Positions 25,997-32,879 of a stretch of DNA of 64,000 bases are shown piece after piece. The translations under genes and the position numbers were made by a program. The notes below the pieces were generated by a model. The model saw nothing but the letters and a program-made list of their open reading frames with translations, made no database searches and was not told where the DNA came from. Origin of the DNA: Flavihumibacter petaseus NBRC 106054. GTDB lineage: Bacteria; Bacteroidota; Bacteroidia; Chitinophagales; Chitinophagaceae. The stretch covers positions 1,612,001-1,676,000 of the forward strand of contig NZ_BBWV01000001.1 of NCBI RefSeq assembly GCF_000974785.1. Reading direction: 5' to 3'. Positions within the stretch are counted from its first letter, which is position 1. Every line of letters starts with the position of its first letter.

Positions 25997-26515
25997 TCAC
26001 AGCCACAGAATTTGAAACGGAATTGCCCATAGGTTATTTCCGAAGGACACGAGTTCCTGGCCGGAGTAGAGGACAATACCTCTGATGAAATCTTTGTCAG
26101 CCAGTGCTGTCAGGGTTTGAAGGCCCTTGAAATCATTAACGTTTGTGGATTCCGATTATTTTACCTCGATGCCAAACAGGCTTCCATCAGGTTTTTCCAA
26201 TACAAAATCCACCTCCTTTCGATCGCTTGTTCTAAAGTGAAAGAGTTGTGCCCGCGTATTGCTGAAGGTGAGCGGTTTCGTCAGCTGCTTGGCGACGAAA
26301 TTTTCAAGTAAATGATCAAACAGATCCGGTTTGCTTGTAGCAATGGCGTCGATATCAAGATCGAGCATGTGACATATCAGCGAAGTGTCGGCAATATAGC
26401 CCTTCGGCGCTTTTACTAGCCGCTTGCCAAGGATTCTGTACCATGGAAATATCAGGAAACCATCCTTACCATCGGTAGCCTTAGCGGAAGAAATGGAAAA
26501 TCAGGTCAATACCTT
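25997..26515 (-). pseudogene. C-terminal remnant of a DUF4143-type AAA ATPase
   Basis: Minus frame reads GFLIFPWYRILGKRLVKAPK, GYIADTSLICHMLDLDIDAI, then LFDHLLENFVAKQL and LFHFRTSDRKEVDFVLEKPD ... GIEVK, an in-frame TAA at 26154-26156 region, and after it STNVNDFKGLQTLTALADKD ... LYSGQELVSFGNNLWAIPFQ with the final stop at 25997. These are the DUF4143 nuclease-like C-terminal blocks (LENFV, EVDFV, EVK). The ATP-binding half is missing. A DUF4143 protein normally has about 400 residues, so this is a truncated and nonsense-mutated relic. Confidence 0.75.
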
Positions 26516-26540
26516 CCTCCGCCTGAGAAGCTGATCACAA

Positions 26541-26579
26541 TTAAAGTCTGCCTTTAAATATTTTAAAGGCAGACTTTAA
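26541..26579. repeat. Perfect 18-bp-arm palindrome upstream of DUF4143 remnant
   Basis: TTAAAGTCTGCCTTTAAA (26541-26558) pairs perfectly with TTTAAAGGCAGACTTTAA (26562-26579) around TAT. Each arm itself holds the near-palindrome TTTAAA, and the whole is AT-rich with a GC core GTCTGCC/GGCAGAC. It lies immediately upstream of where the ATPase remnant begins, so it may be its old operator. Bases 26580-26743 hold nothing else visible. Confidence 0.6.
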
Positions 26580-26743
26580 ATTTGCAAAAACACTTATATA
26601 ATATTGATTATCATCCGTTTATTAAAGGTGCAAATAAGTGTCCTCTCGCTCTGGAAGAAGATTTAGGCCAGAATTGCGTTTAAAAACGCTTACAACACAA
26701 TTCCGGCATTCCTTTATTGCAGAGAACTATTTGGCAATTGCGA

Positions 26744-27001
26744 TTAATTCACCTGAGTCCTTCTCAAAAGTTCAATATTCTCCACTAATAAATCATGCGT
26801 TCCCGCCCAGTTAACGATCATGGTTCTCAGGGCAGGTGCCTGGGGATGATCTTTGTAGTTGTCCAGAACGAGGCTTTCTATGAACCCTATTGCAGGTAGG
26901 AACATTTCACTGGGATCCATGCCGAGTTCCATCAATTGGATTTTGGTATTCCGAAGACCTTCCAAAACCTTCAAGCCGTCGAGTATTTGCTTTTTCGTCA
27001 T
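26744..27001 (-). CDS. Small helical protein (85 aa) downstream of FecR-like gene
   Basis: Starts MTKKQILDGLKVLEGLRNTK (the ATG three bases upstream is also possible), with a Leu-rich helical pattern (LMELGMDPSEMFLPAIGFIE). No membrane segment and no known family. It follows the FecR-like gene by about 43 nt on the same strand and may belong to that operon. Confidence 0.5.
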   Translation of the reverse strand: MTKKQILDGLKVLEGLRNTKIQLMELGMDPSEMFLPAIGFIESLVLDNYKDHPQAPALRTMIVNWAGTHDLLVENIELLRRTQVN

Positions 27002-27043
27002 CATTGGTTATTTCGATGTAAGTTGAATTGGTTTTCAGCAGCT

Positions 27044-27832
27044 TTAATGTAATACAGTTTTGATTTCATAGCCAACAGGTCCCCAATTGGCCTCTTCCCC
27101 ATTTTTCACCAGTCCCAATGTCTTTCTACCCTCCAGTATTTCGACATTACCACCGTGAGACTTTACCATTGGGTGAAGACTATCTGATGAAACGGGAATA
27201 ACTTCAAAGGCACCTGAATATACCCGGAAGGCATAATCCCCATAATAGGTAAAGATGCCAAAGCTGTCCGTTTTTTTGACACTAATTCGAGCGGCACCGT
27301 TCAGGTAGATGCGCCTGACACCGCCATACCAGCCATGGCTGTAGGTAAGGCTCGCACCGGGGTGCAATACCACGTGGGAACTATCGGGGAGCCATAGGGT
27401 TACTGGCACATTATTAGCACGGGTCGTGGAATCACCAAAGTTTTCAGCTTTCACGGGGTGACCTTTTACCAGCCGGGTCAGCGGATGGGAAGGCATTATA
27501 TGATCAAGCCAGAGGATAAAAATTATCAGCGCCAGCCCACCCAGGAAGATCCGCCAGAACCATTTCCAGAAGGGGCTTCTTTTGCGCGGCGATTTTTTGG
27601 TATTCCGGATCAGGGCGCTGATGGCCGCGCCGCCGGTACCCTCGCAGGTAAAGTCCACCATGAGGTCGAAAAATTCGAAATTGCCCTCCTGCTCGTGCAG
27701 CCACCGGTCCAGCCGGTTGCGCTCGGCCCGGGTGGAAGTTTCCAGGAAAAACCGCTGCATGATGCCAGAGATCTCAGGGGTCAGGTCGATCCGCGCCGCC
27801 GCTTCTTTGATCAGTTGCTTTCTCGTTTTCAT
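27044..27832 (-). CDS. FecR-like membrane protein
   Basis: 262 residues from ATG 27832, whose ATGA overlaps the AraC stop. Residues 1-70 are a cytosolic helical domain. A membrane helix follows (WRIFLGGLALIIFILWLDHI, about 91-110). A periplasmic beta-domain has the FecR pattern VPVTLWLPDSSHVVLHPGAS, LTYSHGWYGGVRRIYLNGAA, with a FRVYSGAFEVIPVSS end. FecR proteins are anti-sigma factors or sensors acting with an ECF sigma factor and a TonB receptor. Here neither is adjacent, and the partner is an AraC regulator, an uncommon arrangement. Function is inferred from family. Confidence 0.7.
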   Translation of the reverse strand: MKTRKQLIKEAAARIDLTPEISGIMQRFFLETSTRAERNRLDRWLHEQEGNFEFFDLMVDFTCEGTGGAAISALIRNTKKSPRKRSPFWKWFWRIFLGGLALIIFILWLDHIMPSHPLTRLVKGHPVKAENFGDSTTRANNVPVTLWLPDSSHVVLHPGASLTYSHGWYGGVRRIYLNGAARISVKKTDSFGIFTYYGDYAFRVYSGAFEVIPVSSDSLHPMVKSHGGNVEILEGRKTLGLVKNGEEANWGPVGYEIKTVLH

Positions 27833-28746
27833 GACACATTGTTTTTGCGCCACTCACTCGGCGTGATCTTATGAATAGATTCAAAACTGACCCGGAACGC
27901 ATCCGGTGATTCAAAACCACAGGCCGCCGCTATCGAATTGATCGTACGGCTCATGTCCCGCAACAGCTTCAGGGAAAGTTCATTCCGGTGATGCTTCAGC
28001 CGTTGCATAACGGTCATGCCGAAGTGCTTCCGGAACGCACAAACCAACGTGCTTTCGTTCATGCCGATCGCCTTCGCAATCTCTTCATAGTAAACGGTGC
28101 GGTGCAGGTTATTCCGGATATAGGTATCCGCGGCATTCAGCTGCGCTTCCCGGTTATACAACTTGCCGCTCTTCGGCGTTTTCAGGTGCTCCTGCAGCGA
28201 TTGGAGCAGCATCAGCAGCCGAGTGGTCAGCCAACCGCCACCATCCCGAAGGGGACTGGGCGGTTGCAGGATCTCGTCCAGTGCAAGGTGCATCGCCGGC
28301 GTCAGGTCATAGATCCCTTCCGGGAATCCTTCCCAGTCCAGGTTCTCTACCAATACCTCAACTGGACAAACAAAATACCGCACCCCACAATTTTCCGCTA
28401 CGGTAATCAGCTGATCCAGGTTCTGGAAGAAACAGATCTTTCCCCTGTTCACGTCCCAACTGATGGCCGACGGTATGTCCAGGTGAAGATTGCCATCCAG
28501 CAGGAGCATCATTTTCATGCCCTCCGTTGGCAGCTTTTGTCGCAGCGTTACCGGTGGCTTCCAATCATAGCGCACCTGGTAGAGAGGACAACGCATCACC
28601 TGGTGTTCCAGCACATACAGTTTGCCATGCCAGGCATCTTCGTGATACGCCGCTTTCACCGGGAAGGCCGACCTGGGATATTCCCATTGTTGCATGGGCT
28701 TCAGGTAGAACTTAAGATCGCGCGCTATATAGAATTCTAACTCCAA
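27829..28746 (-). CDS. AraC-family transcription regulator
   Basis: 305 residues. The C-terminal region (about 205-300) has two HTH units: YYEEIAKAIGMNESTLVCAF and INSIAAACGFESPDAFRVSF, then the KITPSEWRKNN end. The N-terminal half has no cupin motif recognised. It should bind paired direct repeats. Two 10-bp half-sites with 20-bp period lie about 77-106 nt upstream of its start (28823-28852), suggesting autoregulation. The FecR-like gene overlaps its stop. A decayed partial copy lies at 25682-25996. Confidence 0.85.
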   Translation of the reverse strand: MELEFYIARDLKFYLKPMQQWEYPRSAFPVKAAYHEDAWHGKLYVLEHQVMRCPLYQVRYDWKPPVTLRQKLPTEGMKMMLLLDGNLHLDIPSAISWDVNRGKICFFQNLDQLITVAENCGVRYFVCPVEVLVENLDWEGFPEGIYDLTPAMHLALDEILQPPSPLRDGGGWLTTRLLMLLQSLQEHLKTPKSGKLYNREAQLNAADTYIRNNLHRTVYYEEIAKAIGMNESTLVCAFRKHFGMTVMQRLKHHRNELSLKLLRDMSRTINSIAAACGFESPDAFRVSFESIHKITPSEWRKNNVS

Positions 28747-28822
28747 TGACGTTCATTTTGCCCTGTAAGACTATAAAAACGTTTGGAATTTTTACAAGGA
28801 ACTTCGTGTTTGAAATAAATAC

Positions 28823-28852
28823 GGCGTGAATGGAAAAATACCGGCGCGAATG
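28823..28852 (-). promoter_or_regulatory. Tandem half-sites upstream of araC-like gene (site A)
   Basis: GGCGTGAATG (28823-28832) and GGCGCGAATG (28843-28852) repeat with 20-bp period. Read toward the AraC gene they are CATTCRCGCC boxes, 77-106 nt upstream of its start. The same boxes in the same orientation to their downstream gene occur at 30270-30297. Confidence 0.55.
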
Positions 28853-28862
28853 ACCGTCAGCG

Positions 28863-29183
28863 TCAGCTCAAAATGTTCAGTTTGGTCACCAGGTTGTCGA
28901 AATAAGGCTTGGTGACTGGTATGACCATCGACCCAATCACTGCCTTGTCTTTGCTGATCTCTTCCAGGTAATAAACCGACACGGCCCAGCCGCGATGCGT
29001 GCGCACGAAGATATCCCCGGACACCTGCTTGAGGAGCGTAGTCAACGGAAGCCTTGCAATCAAATGACGGTCTTGTGTGAGGTGAATTTTGGTGTAAACA
29101 CGTTCCGCGCTGAGCGCTACTACATCCAATGGGTTCACGCCTTTCAGGGTACGGCCCTGCCAGATATAAAACGGTGGAAGCAT
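28863..29183 (-). CDS. Stand-alone LytTR DNA-binding protein 1
   Basis: 106 residues with no receiver domain. The LytTR pattern is clear: LKGVNPLDVVALSAERVYTK, then RLPLTTLLKQVSGDIFVRTH, RGWAVSVYYLEEI, and the basic-hydrophobic end VIPVTKPYFDNL. LytTR domains bind direct repeats about 22 bp apart. A 22-bp tandem repeat lies at 29312-29355, upstream of this gene. Lack of a sensor partner suggests autoregulation or a small-molecule or protein input not visible here. Confidence 0.8.
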   Translation of the reverse strand: MLPPFYIWQGRTLKGVNPLDVVALSAERVYTKIHLTQDRHLIARLPLTTLLKQVSGDIFVRTHRGWAVSVYYLEEISKDKAVIGSMVIPVTKPYFDNLVTKLNILS

Positions 29184-29311
29184 GTGTGTGGGATTTAGGT
29201 TTGTTCTACCAAACTAGAAAAAAAATTCAATATCCAGCCGCGAACAGGTCCTGTGAACGATGTGTGGTTCAATTCCGAATCAATTCCGAATGAATCGAGG
29301 TAAACGGGTGT

Positions 29312-29355
29312 TTCGGAACATATTTCACCATACTTCGGAACATATTTCATCATAC
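29312..29355. repeat. 22-bp tandem direct repeat (possible LytTR site)
   Basis: Two adjacent 22-mers starting TTCGGAACATATTTCA at 29312 and 29334 differ at one base (C/T at the 17th position). The 22-bp period fits two helical turns, as in LytTR direct-repeat operators. The site lies in the 334-nt intergenic region between LytTR 1 and the protein gene at 29518. Two short ATTCCGAAT copies precede it (29272-29290). Confidence 0.55.
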
Positions 29356-29493
29356 CCGGGAACAAATTCCGGAAAATGGCAAAATCTCGCATTGCATTTG
29401 TAGTAATGGGCATCGGCTGTGCAGGCGTTGCACAGGACAGTGGGTGTGCAACCTCACTGCCTGCCTGCGTGGCCACTGAGTAAACAATATTTT

Positions 29494-29509
29494 TTAACCA
29501 TTAAAAATT
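29494..29509 (+). promoter_or_regulatory. Conserved 16-bp leader element, copy 1
   Basis: TTAACCATTAAAAATT occurs 8 nt before the start of the gene at 29518. An identical 16-mer lies 6 nt before the related gene at 30793. It probably contains the ribosome-binding or leader sequence shared by the family. Confidence 0.55.
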
Positions 29510-29517
29510 CGTATTCT

Positions 29518-30078
29518 ATGGCAAACGCTAAAAGCCTTATTGCCGGTCACCTGAACGGCATGTTAGGAAAAGAGATCGTGTTCCGCAACTGGGAAGATAA
29601 AACCATTGTGGCCAAAGCGCCGGGTGAACGTACTACCCCGCCGACCGCACCACAAGTGAAGGTCCAGCGGAACTTCACCCAGGGTAGCCAGTACGCCAAG
29701 TCGATCCTTTTGGATCCTGACCTGGTAGCGGGTTACAAAAGGGCACTCCGGCCAAGGCAGAATGTCTATAGCCGTGCGCTGCAGGATTTTGTCACGCCTC
29801 CCGAAGTAACGGACATCACCATCCGTAACTATACCGGGCAGGTTGGCGACATCATCGAAGTGCGCGCAGTGGATGACTACCTTGTCACCAAAGTGTATGT
29901 AGAGATCCGTGCAGCCAATGGCGACCTGCTGGAAGGTGGTGTTGCAGTATTGCAGCCCAAGGGCAATGTATGGAACTATGCCGCTACTGTGCAGAACCCC
30001 GCCCTCGCAGGCACCAGGGTGATCGCCTTTGCGAACGACTTTCCGGGAAATGAAGCATCCCTCGAAGTGCTGTTATAA
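29518..30078 (+). CDS. Conserved Bacteroidota protein of unknown function, module protein A
   Basis: 186 residues from ATG 29518. It is N-terminally basic (ANAKSLIAGHLNGMLGKEIV), and the middle carries GSQYAKSILLDPDLVAGYKR. The C-terminal half is a beta-sandwich-like domain (VTDITIRNYTGQVGDIIEVR, VTKVYVEIRAANGDLLEGG, TRVIAFANDFPGNEASLEVL). It lacks a signal peptide. It is paralogous to the interrupted gene at 30793-31353: both have the G.L.G..GK or G..G..GD N-terminus, the DP.L or NPAL.A.Y helix, and the C-terminal DFPGN/DLPGN end. Its function is unknown. It lies between LytTR genes and is followed by a terminator. Confidence 0.7.
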   Translation: MANAKSLIAGHLNGMLGKEIVFRNWEDKTIVAKAPGERTTPPTAPQVKVQRNFTQGSQYAKSILLDPDLVAGYKRALRPRQNVYSRALQDFVTPPEVTDITIRNYTGQVGDIIEVRAVDDYLVTKVYVEIRAANGDLLEGGVAVLQPKGNVWNYAATVQNPALAGTRVIAFANDFPGNEASLEVLL

Positions 30079-30115
30079 GATAAAGGTTTCCGACGACCTT
30101 TGATCACGAAGGATG

Positions 30116-30149
30116 GAGCTGTATCCGAAAGGATGCAGCTCTTTTTTTT
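30116..30149 (+). terminator. Intrinsic terminator of module protein A gene
   Basis: GAGCTGTATCC (30116-30126), GAAA loop, GGATGCAGCTC (30131-30141), then eight T. The stem has one mismatch in the middle and the loop is a GNRA tetraloop. It sits 38 nt after the stop at 30078. This is a strong, textbook terminator. Confidence 0.9.
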
Positions 30150-30269
30150 GTGCCTGCCATCTGATAACCGAAAAAATCAACAAAGCCGGCCGAAGAAACC
30201 GATAAGAAAAAAGCGCAGTTTTCGATGCGCCAAAAAAATCCGCAGTTTTTAGCATGCTTCAAAACGGTT

Positions 30270-30297
30270 ATTCACGCCGGGAAACTGCCATTCGCGC
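30270..30297 (+). promoter_or_regulatory. Tandem half-sites upstream of LytTR 2 (site B)
   Basis: ATTCACGCC (30270-30278) and ATTCGCGC (30290-30297) repeat with 20-bp period, 98-125 nt before the LytTR gene at 30395. Bases and orientation relative to the gene match site A upstream of the AraC gene, so the AraC protein is the likely binder. Confidence 0.5.
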
Positions 30298-30394
30298 AGC
30301 TTTTTGGTCAAACACGAAATTCATTTGGAAACGTGTAATACGGAAGTTATAATGACCGTGTTAAAATCATTATTCACTTTTTAAAAAAACAGTT

Positions 30395-30718
30395 ATGAAA
30401 AAACCTGTCTTTCGCTCAGCAGATGACCAGGTGATGAGGGGGGTAAATGCAAAGCAGATCCTGTTCATCATCGGCAGGGGAAATTGGTGCGAAGTGTACA
30501 CCAGCGGGCATGTGTTCCGGGTGGACAAGCCGCTTCCTTATGTGATGCGTTGCCTGCCCCAGTTATGCCTGGAGAAGCTGGATCGCAGCACCGCTGTGAA
30601 CCTGTTCAAATTTGGCGGGCTTGAAGGCAACAAGATCTGGCTCGGGCCCTATGCGCTAACCATGGGACCAGCATTTGCCCGGTGGATGAAAAGTCTCTTC
30701 CGGAATGATTCAAGTTAG
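30395..30718 (+). CDS. Stand-alone LytTR-like protein 2
   Basis: 107 residues. Pattern ILFIIGRGNWCEVYTSGHVF, RVDKPLPYVMRCLP, then LDRSTAVNLFKFGGLEGNKI and WLGPYALTMGP follows LytTR order (beta-strand, helix, conserved R/NL turn, final strand), though more divergent than LytTR 1 and 3. It lacks a receiver. Site B lies upstream. It precedes the interrupted module gene by 75 nt and probably is co-transcribed with it. Confidence 0.65.
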   Translation: MKKPVFRSADDQVMRGVNAKQILFIIGRGNWCEVYTSGHVFRVDKPLPYVMRCLPQLCLEKLDRSTAVNLFKFGGLEGNKIWLGPYALTMGPAFARWMKSLFRNDSS

Positions 30719-30770
30719 CAGTAAACAGGTGGTGCCGGCCGGCAAGACTACCGCAAGGAAACAACATTTA

Positions 30771-30786
30771 TTAACCATTAAAAATT
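30771..30786 (+). promoter_or_regulatory. Conserved 16-bp leader element, copy 2
   Basis: TTAACCATTAAAAATT, identical to 29494-29509, ends 6 nt before the start codon of the module gene at 30793. Confidence 0.55.
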
Positions 30787-30792
30787 AAAACA

Positions 30793-31353
30793 ATGGCAGT
30801 AGTAAAACCCGGCTCTATCCTGCATGGATTCAGGGGAAGAGTCGGAGATTATGTTCTCCGTAGGATCGGTAACAAGACCATCGTGTCTGCGGCACCGAAA
30901 GCCCGGAAGGGAAAGCCTACAGCAGGGCAACTCGCTTACCAGGAGAGATTCCGCCTCGCGAACATTTATGCCGCTTAGCTGAAAACCAATCCTGCGCTGA
31001 AAGCTCAATACGAGGCAGCGCGGAAGGGGAATCAGTCTGCGTACAATGTGGCAGTGATGGATTATCTCAAAGGACCAGAGATCGCTGATCCGGTAACCAG
31101 CCACTACAAAGGGAAGAAAAAGCAACCGATTACGGTGACGGTGGTGGATAACTTCCGGGTGGTAAGGGTAACATTTTTCCTCTATGCTGCGGACCGTACT
31201 TTACTGGAACAGGGACCCGCAAAAAAGGAAATATTGGGGAATGACTGGACCTATTGGACCAAAGTAGCCAATCTTAAGTTGAGAGGAACCATGCTTCGCA
31301 TTGAAGCGGAGGATCTCCCTGGCAATAGGACTGTGTTGCAGACGAAGCTGTAG
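30793..31353 (+). pseudogene. Module protein B, interrupted by in-frame TAG
   Basis: MAVVKPGSILHGFRGRVGDY opens the gene. Codon 62 (30976-30978) is TAG in the context NIYAA-stop-LKTNPALKAQYEAARKG. The frame then stays open to 31353, giving a 186-residue product with one nonsense codon. Relatives of this family carry Gln or similar there (CAG to TAG is one step). The C-terminal half (VTVVDNFRVVRVTFFLYAAD ... AEDLPGNRTVLQTKL) matches module protein A. It may be a recent pseudogene, a sequencing error, or a readthrough-dependent gene. Translation from ATG 31048 could give a truncated C-terminal part. Confidence 0.75.
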
Positions 31354-31409
31354 CCCGTTTTTGAATCCACTTTATGAAAACCAATTTTTTAATCTAAAAC
31401 CCAATGTTT

Positions 31410-31637
31410 ATGAAACAGCAGGAAATCGACAAGCTGTCGCTTGCGGAAAGGGCGCTCTCGGAGACGCCGACTTTCTTTGTTAAGCTGCGCAATATCGGGA
31501 TGGCGCTTGCCGCCATCAGTGCAGCGCTCCTGGCGAGCCCGGTGGCCCTCCCGGCCATCATCACGACCATCGCGAGTTATCTCGGTGTGGCTGCTACGGT
31601 AGCCAGTGCCGTGAGCCAGGTGGCAGTGAAGGGCTAA
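31410..31637 (+). CDS. Small hydrophobic protein (75 aa)
   Basis: MKQQEIDKLSLAERALSETP head is amphipathic and charged. A long Ala-rich hydrophobic tail follows (LRNIGMALAAISAALLASPV, ALPAIITTIASYLGVAATVA), consistent with one or two membrane helices. No known family. It lies 3 nt before the DUF5675 gene, so it is translationally linked. Its size and form recall holins, although that link is inference. Confidence 0.65.
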   Translation: MKQQEIDKLSLAERALSETPTFFVKLRNIGMALAAISAALLASPVALPAIITTIASYLGVAATVASAVSQVAVKG

Positions 31638-31640
31638 GCC

Positions 31641-32063
31641 GTGGAATTGTTACTTGAGCGGACCTATCATCCGACCGGTACGGATGGGATCCTCAGCATT
31701 GCCGAAAGGTTTTGTTGCTATACGATCGAGCTCCCCTGGCGGGATAACCGCAGAAGGATCTCCTGCATTCCGGAAGGCAGGTATCCGATAGCGTTGCGCT
31801 TCAGCAAAAGGCACCAGTACCATCTTCTCGTGCAGACGGTACCCGGCCGCAGCCTGATCCTCATTCACAAGGCAACCAATGCCTTAAAGGAGCTGAAAGG
31901 CTGCATCGCCCCGGTGCAGGAATCGCTGAAGCCGGGAATCGGCCGGCACAGCGCCCATGCCTTCAAGGCGCTGATGCTGGCGGTCCAGGAGGCAATGGAC
32001 CAGGGAGAGCCCGTCACCCTGACGATCACGCGGCTAGCCAACCGCTATCTCGCTCAGCCGTAA
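31641..32063 (+). CDS. DUF5675 family protein
   Basis: 140 residues starting at GTG 31641 (VELLLERTYHPTGTDGILSI). The conserved blocks ELPWRDNRRRISCIPEGRYP and LILIHKATNALKELKGCIAP, then FKALMLAVQE, match DUF5675, which is found with phage and Bacteroidota surface or secretion-type gene clusters. The biochemical role is unknown. It starts 3 nt after the hydrophobic protein and is followed by a strong terminator, closing this unit. Confidence 0.8.
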   Translation: MELLLERTYHPTGTDGILSIAERFCCYTIELPWRDNRRRISCIPEGRYPIALRFSKRHQYHLLVQTVPGRSLILIHKATNALKELKGCIAPVQESLKPGIGRHSAHAFKALMLAVQEAMDQGEPVTLTITRLANRYLAQP

Positions 32064-32077
32064 GGTTGATCTATGGC

Positions 32078-32107
32078 GCCCCCGCCAATCCTGGCGGGGG
32101 CATTTTT
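32078..32107 (+). terminator. Intrinsic terminator after DUF5675 gene
   Basis: GCCCCCGCCA (32078-32087), ATCC loop, TGGCGGGGGC (32092-32101), then ATTTTT. Ten-bp perfect GC-rich stem, 15 nt after the stop codon. Confidence 0.93.
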
Positions 32108-32129
32108 AAACCATAATTTTTAATCGACA

Positions 32130-32147
32130 TACCGTGTTTTCACGGTA
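32130..32147. promoter_or_regulatory. 7-bp-arm inverted repeat upstream of LytTR 3
   Basis: TACCGTG and CACGGTA pair perfectly around TTTT. It lies 75-92 nt before LytTR 3. It could be an operator or small leader hairpin. Confidence 0.35.
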
Positions 32148-32221
32148 CCGGAATTTGTAACAAATGCCTAATTATACGTTTCGAACGACTTAACCCAATT
32201 AACCTTTATTCTTATCCCGTT

Positions 32222-32545
32222 ATGAGTCAGCAACCACCAGTTATTCAACTCCCCTACGGCGACGGACATCACATTGTACCGTTTGCAGCAATTATTTACA
32301 TTCAAGTGAATAATAAGCTTTCCCGGGTAGTTACTGAACAACGTGAATACCCGATAACTCGCAGTTTAGCATCCTGGCTTTCTGACCTACCTGAGGATCT
32401 ATTCCTCAAAGTGCACCGATCGCGAATCATTGGCTTATCCCATATCCAAGTTATCAAAACAAATAAGGTTATCGTTTCCGGCAAGGAAGTACCCTTGAGC
32501 CGCACCGGCCGGCAGGCGTTACAAGAGAAATATCCTAAGATGTAG
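32222..32545 (+). CDS. Stand-alone LytTR DNA-binding protein 3
   Basis: 107 residues. It reads HHIVPFAAIIYIQVNNKLSR, VVTEQREYPITRSLASWLSD, LPEDLFLKVHRSRIIGLSHI, QVIKTNKVIVSGKEVPLSRT and ends in GRQALQEKYPKM, the canonical LytTR order. There is no receiver domain. It is the third such protein in 3.7 kb. About 330 nt of AT-rich, apparently empty DNA separates it from the next gene. Confidence 0.85.
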   Translation: MSQQPPVIQLPYGDGHHIVPFAAIIYIQVNNKLSRVVTEQREYPITRSLASWLSDLPEDLFLKVHRSRIIGLSHIQVIKTNKVIVSGKEVPLSRTGRQALQEKYPKM

Positions 32546-32879
32546 AGCAGTCATAACAAGAACTATGCATGCTTAATTTACCAAATAATACAATTTAGAA
32601 GATTCTTGTAATTCAATATGTTGTTAATATAGATAATACTAATGCGAGCGCATTCTGTACTATCTCAAAAATTTGTATTTTGATGTATCAGTTGAAAATA
32701 AGTGACACAAGATAGCTCACCGCTTAAATAGGAATTTGCAAGATTTGGCTTTCTAAAAGGTATAGCAGCTGAAGAGGGAAAAGGGAATGCTATATTGTGT
32801 TTGGCTCGAATTTTCATAGTAATAGAGATTAGGCCTTCGAGGTGTGTATGAAAATCCAAGAATTTACGAAAGTAAAATA
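32546..32879. other. AT-rich intergenic stretch with no recognised gene
   Basis: 334 nt, strongly AT-rich, between LytTR 3 and the large beta-propeller gene. I see no open frame with coding texture, no hairpin and no clear promoter box. Confidence 0.6.

Noticed and set aside
29419-29517. N-terminal extension of module protein A
   Set aside because: The conserved 16-bp leader precedes ATG 29518, and the related gene at 30793 starts at the matching position.
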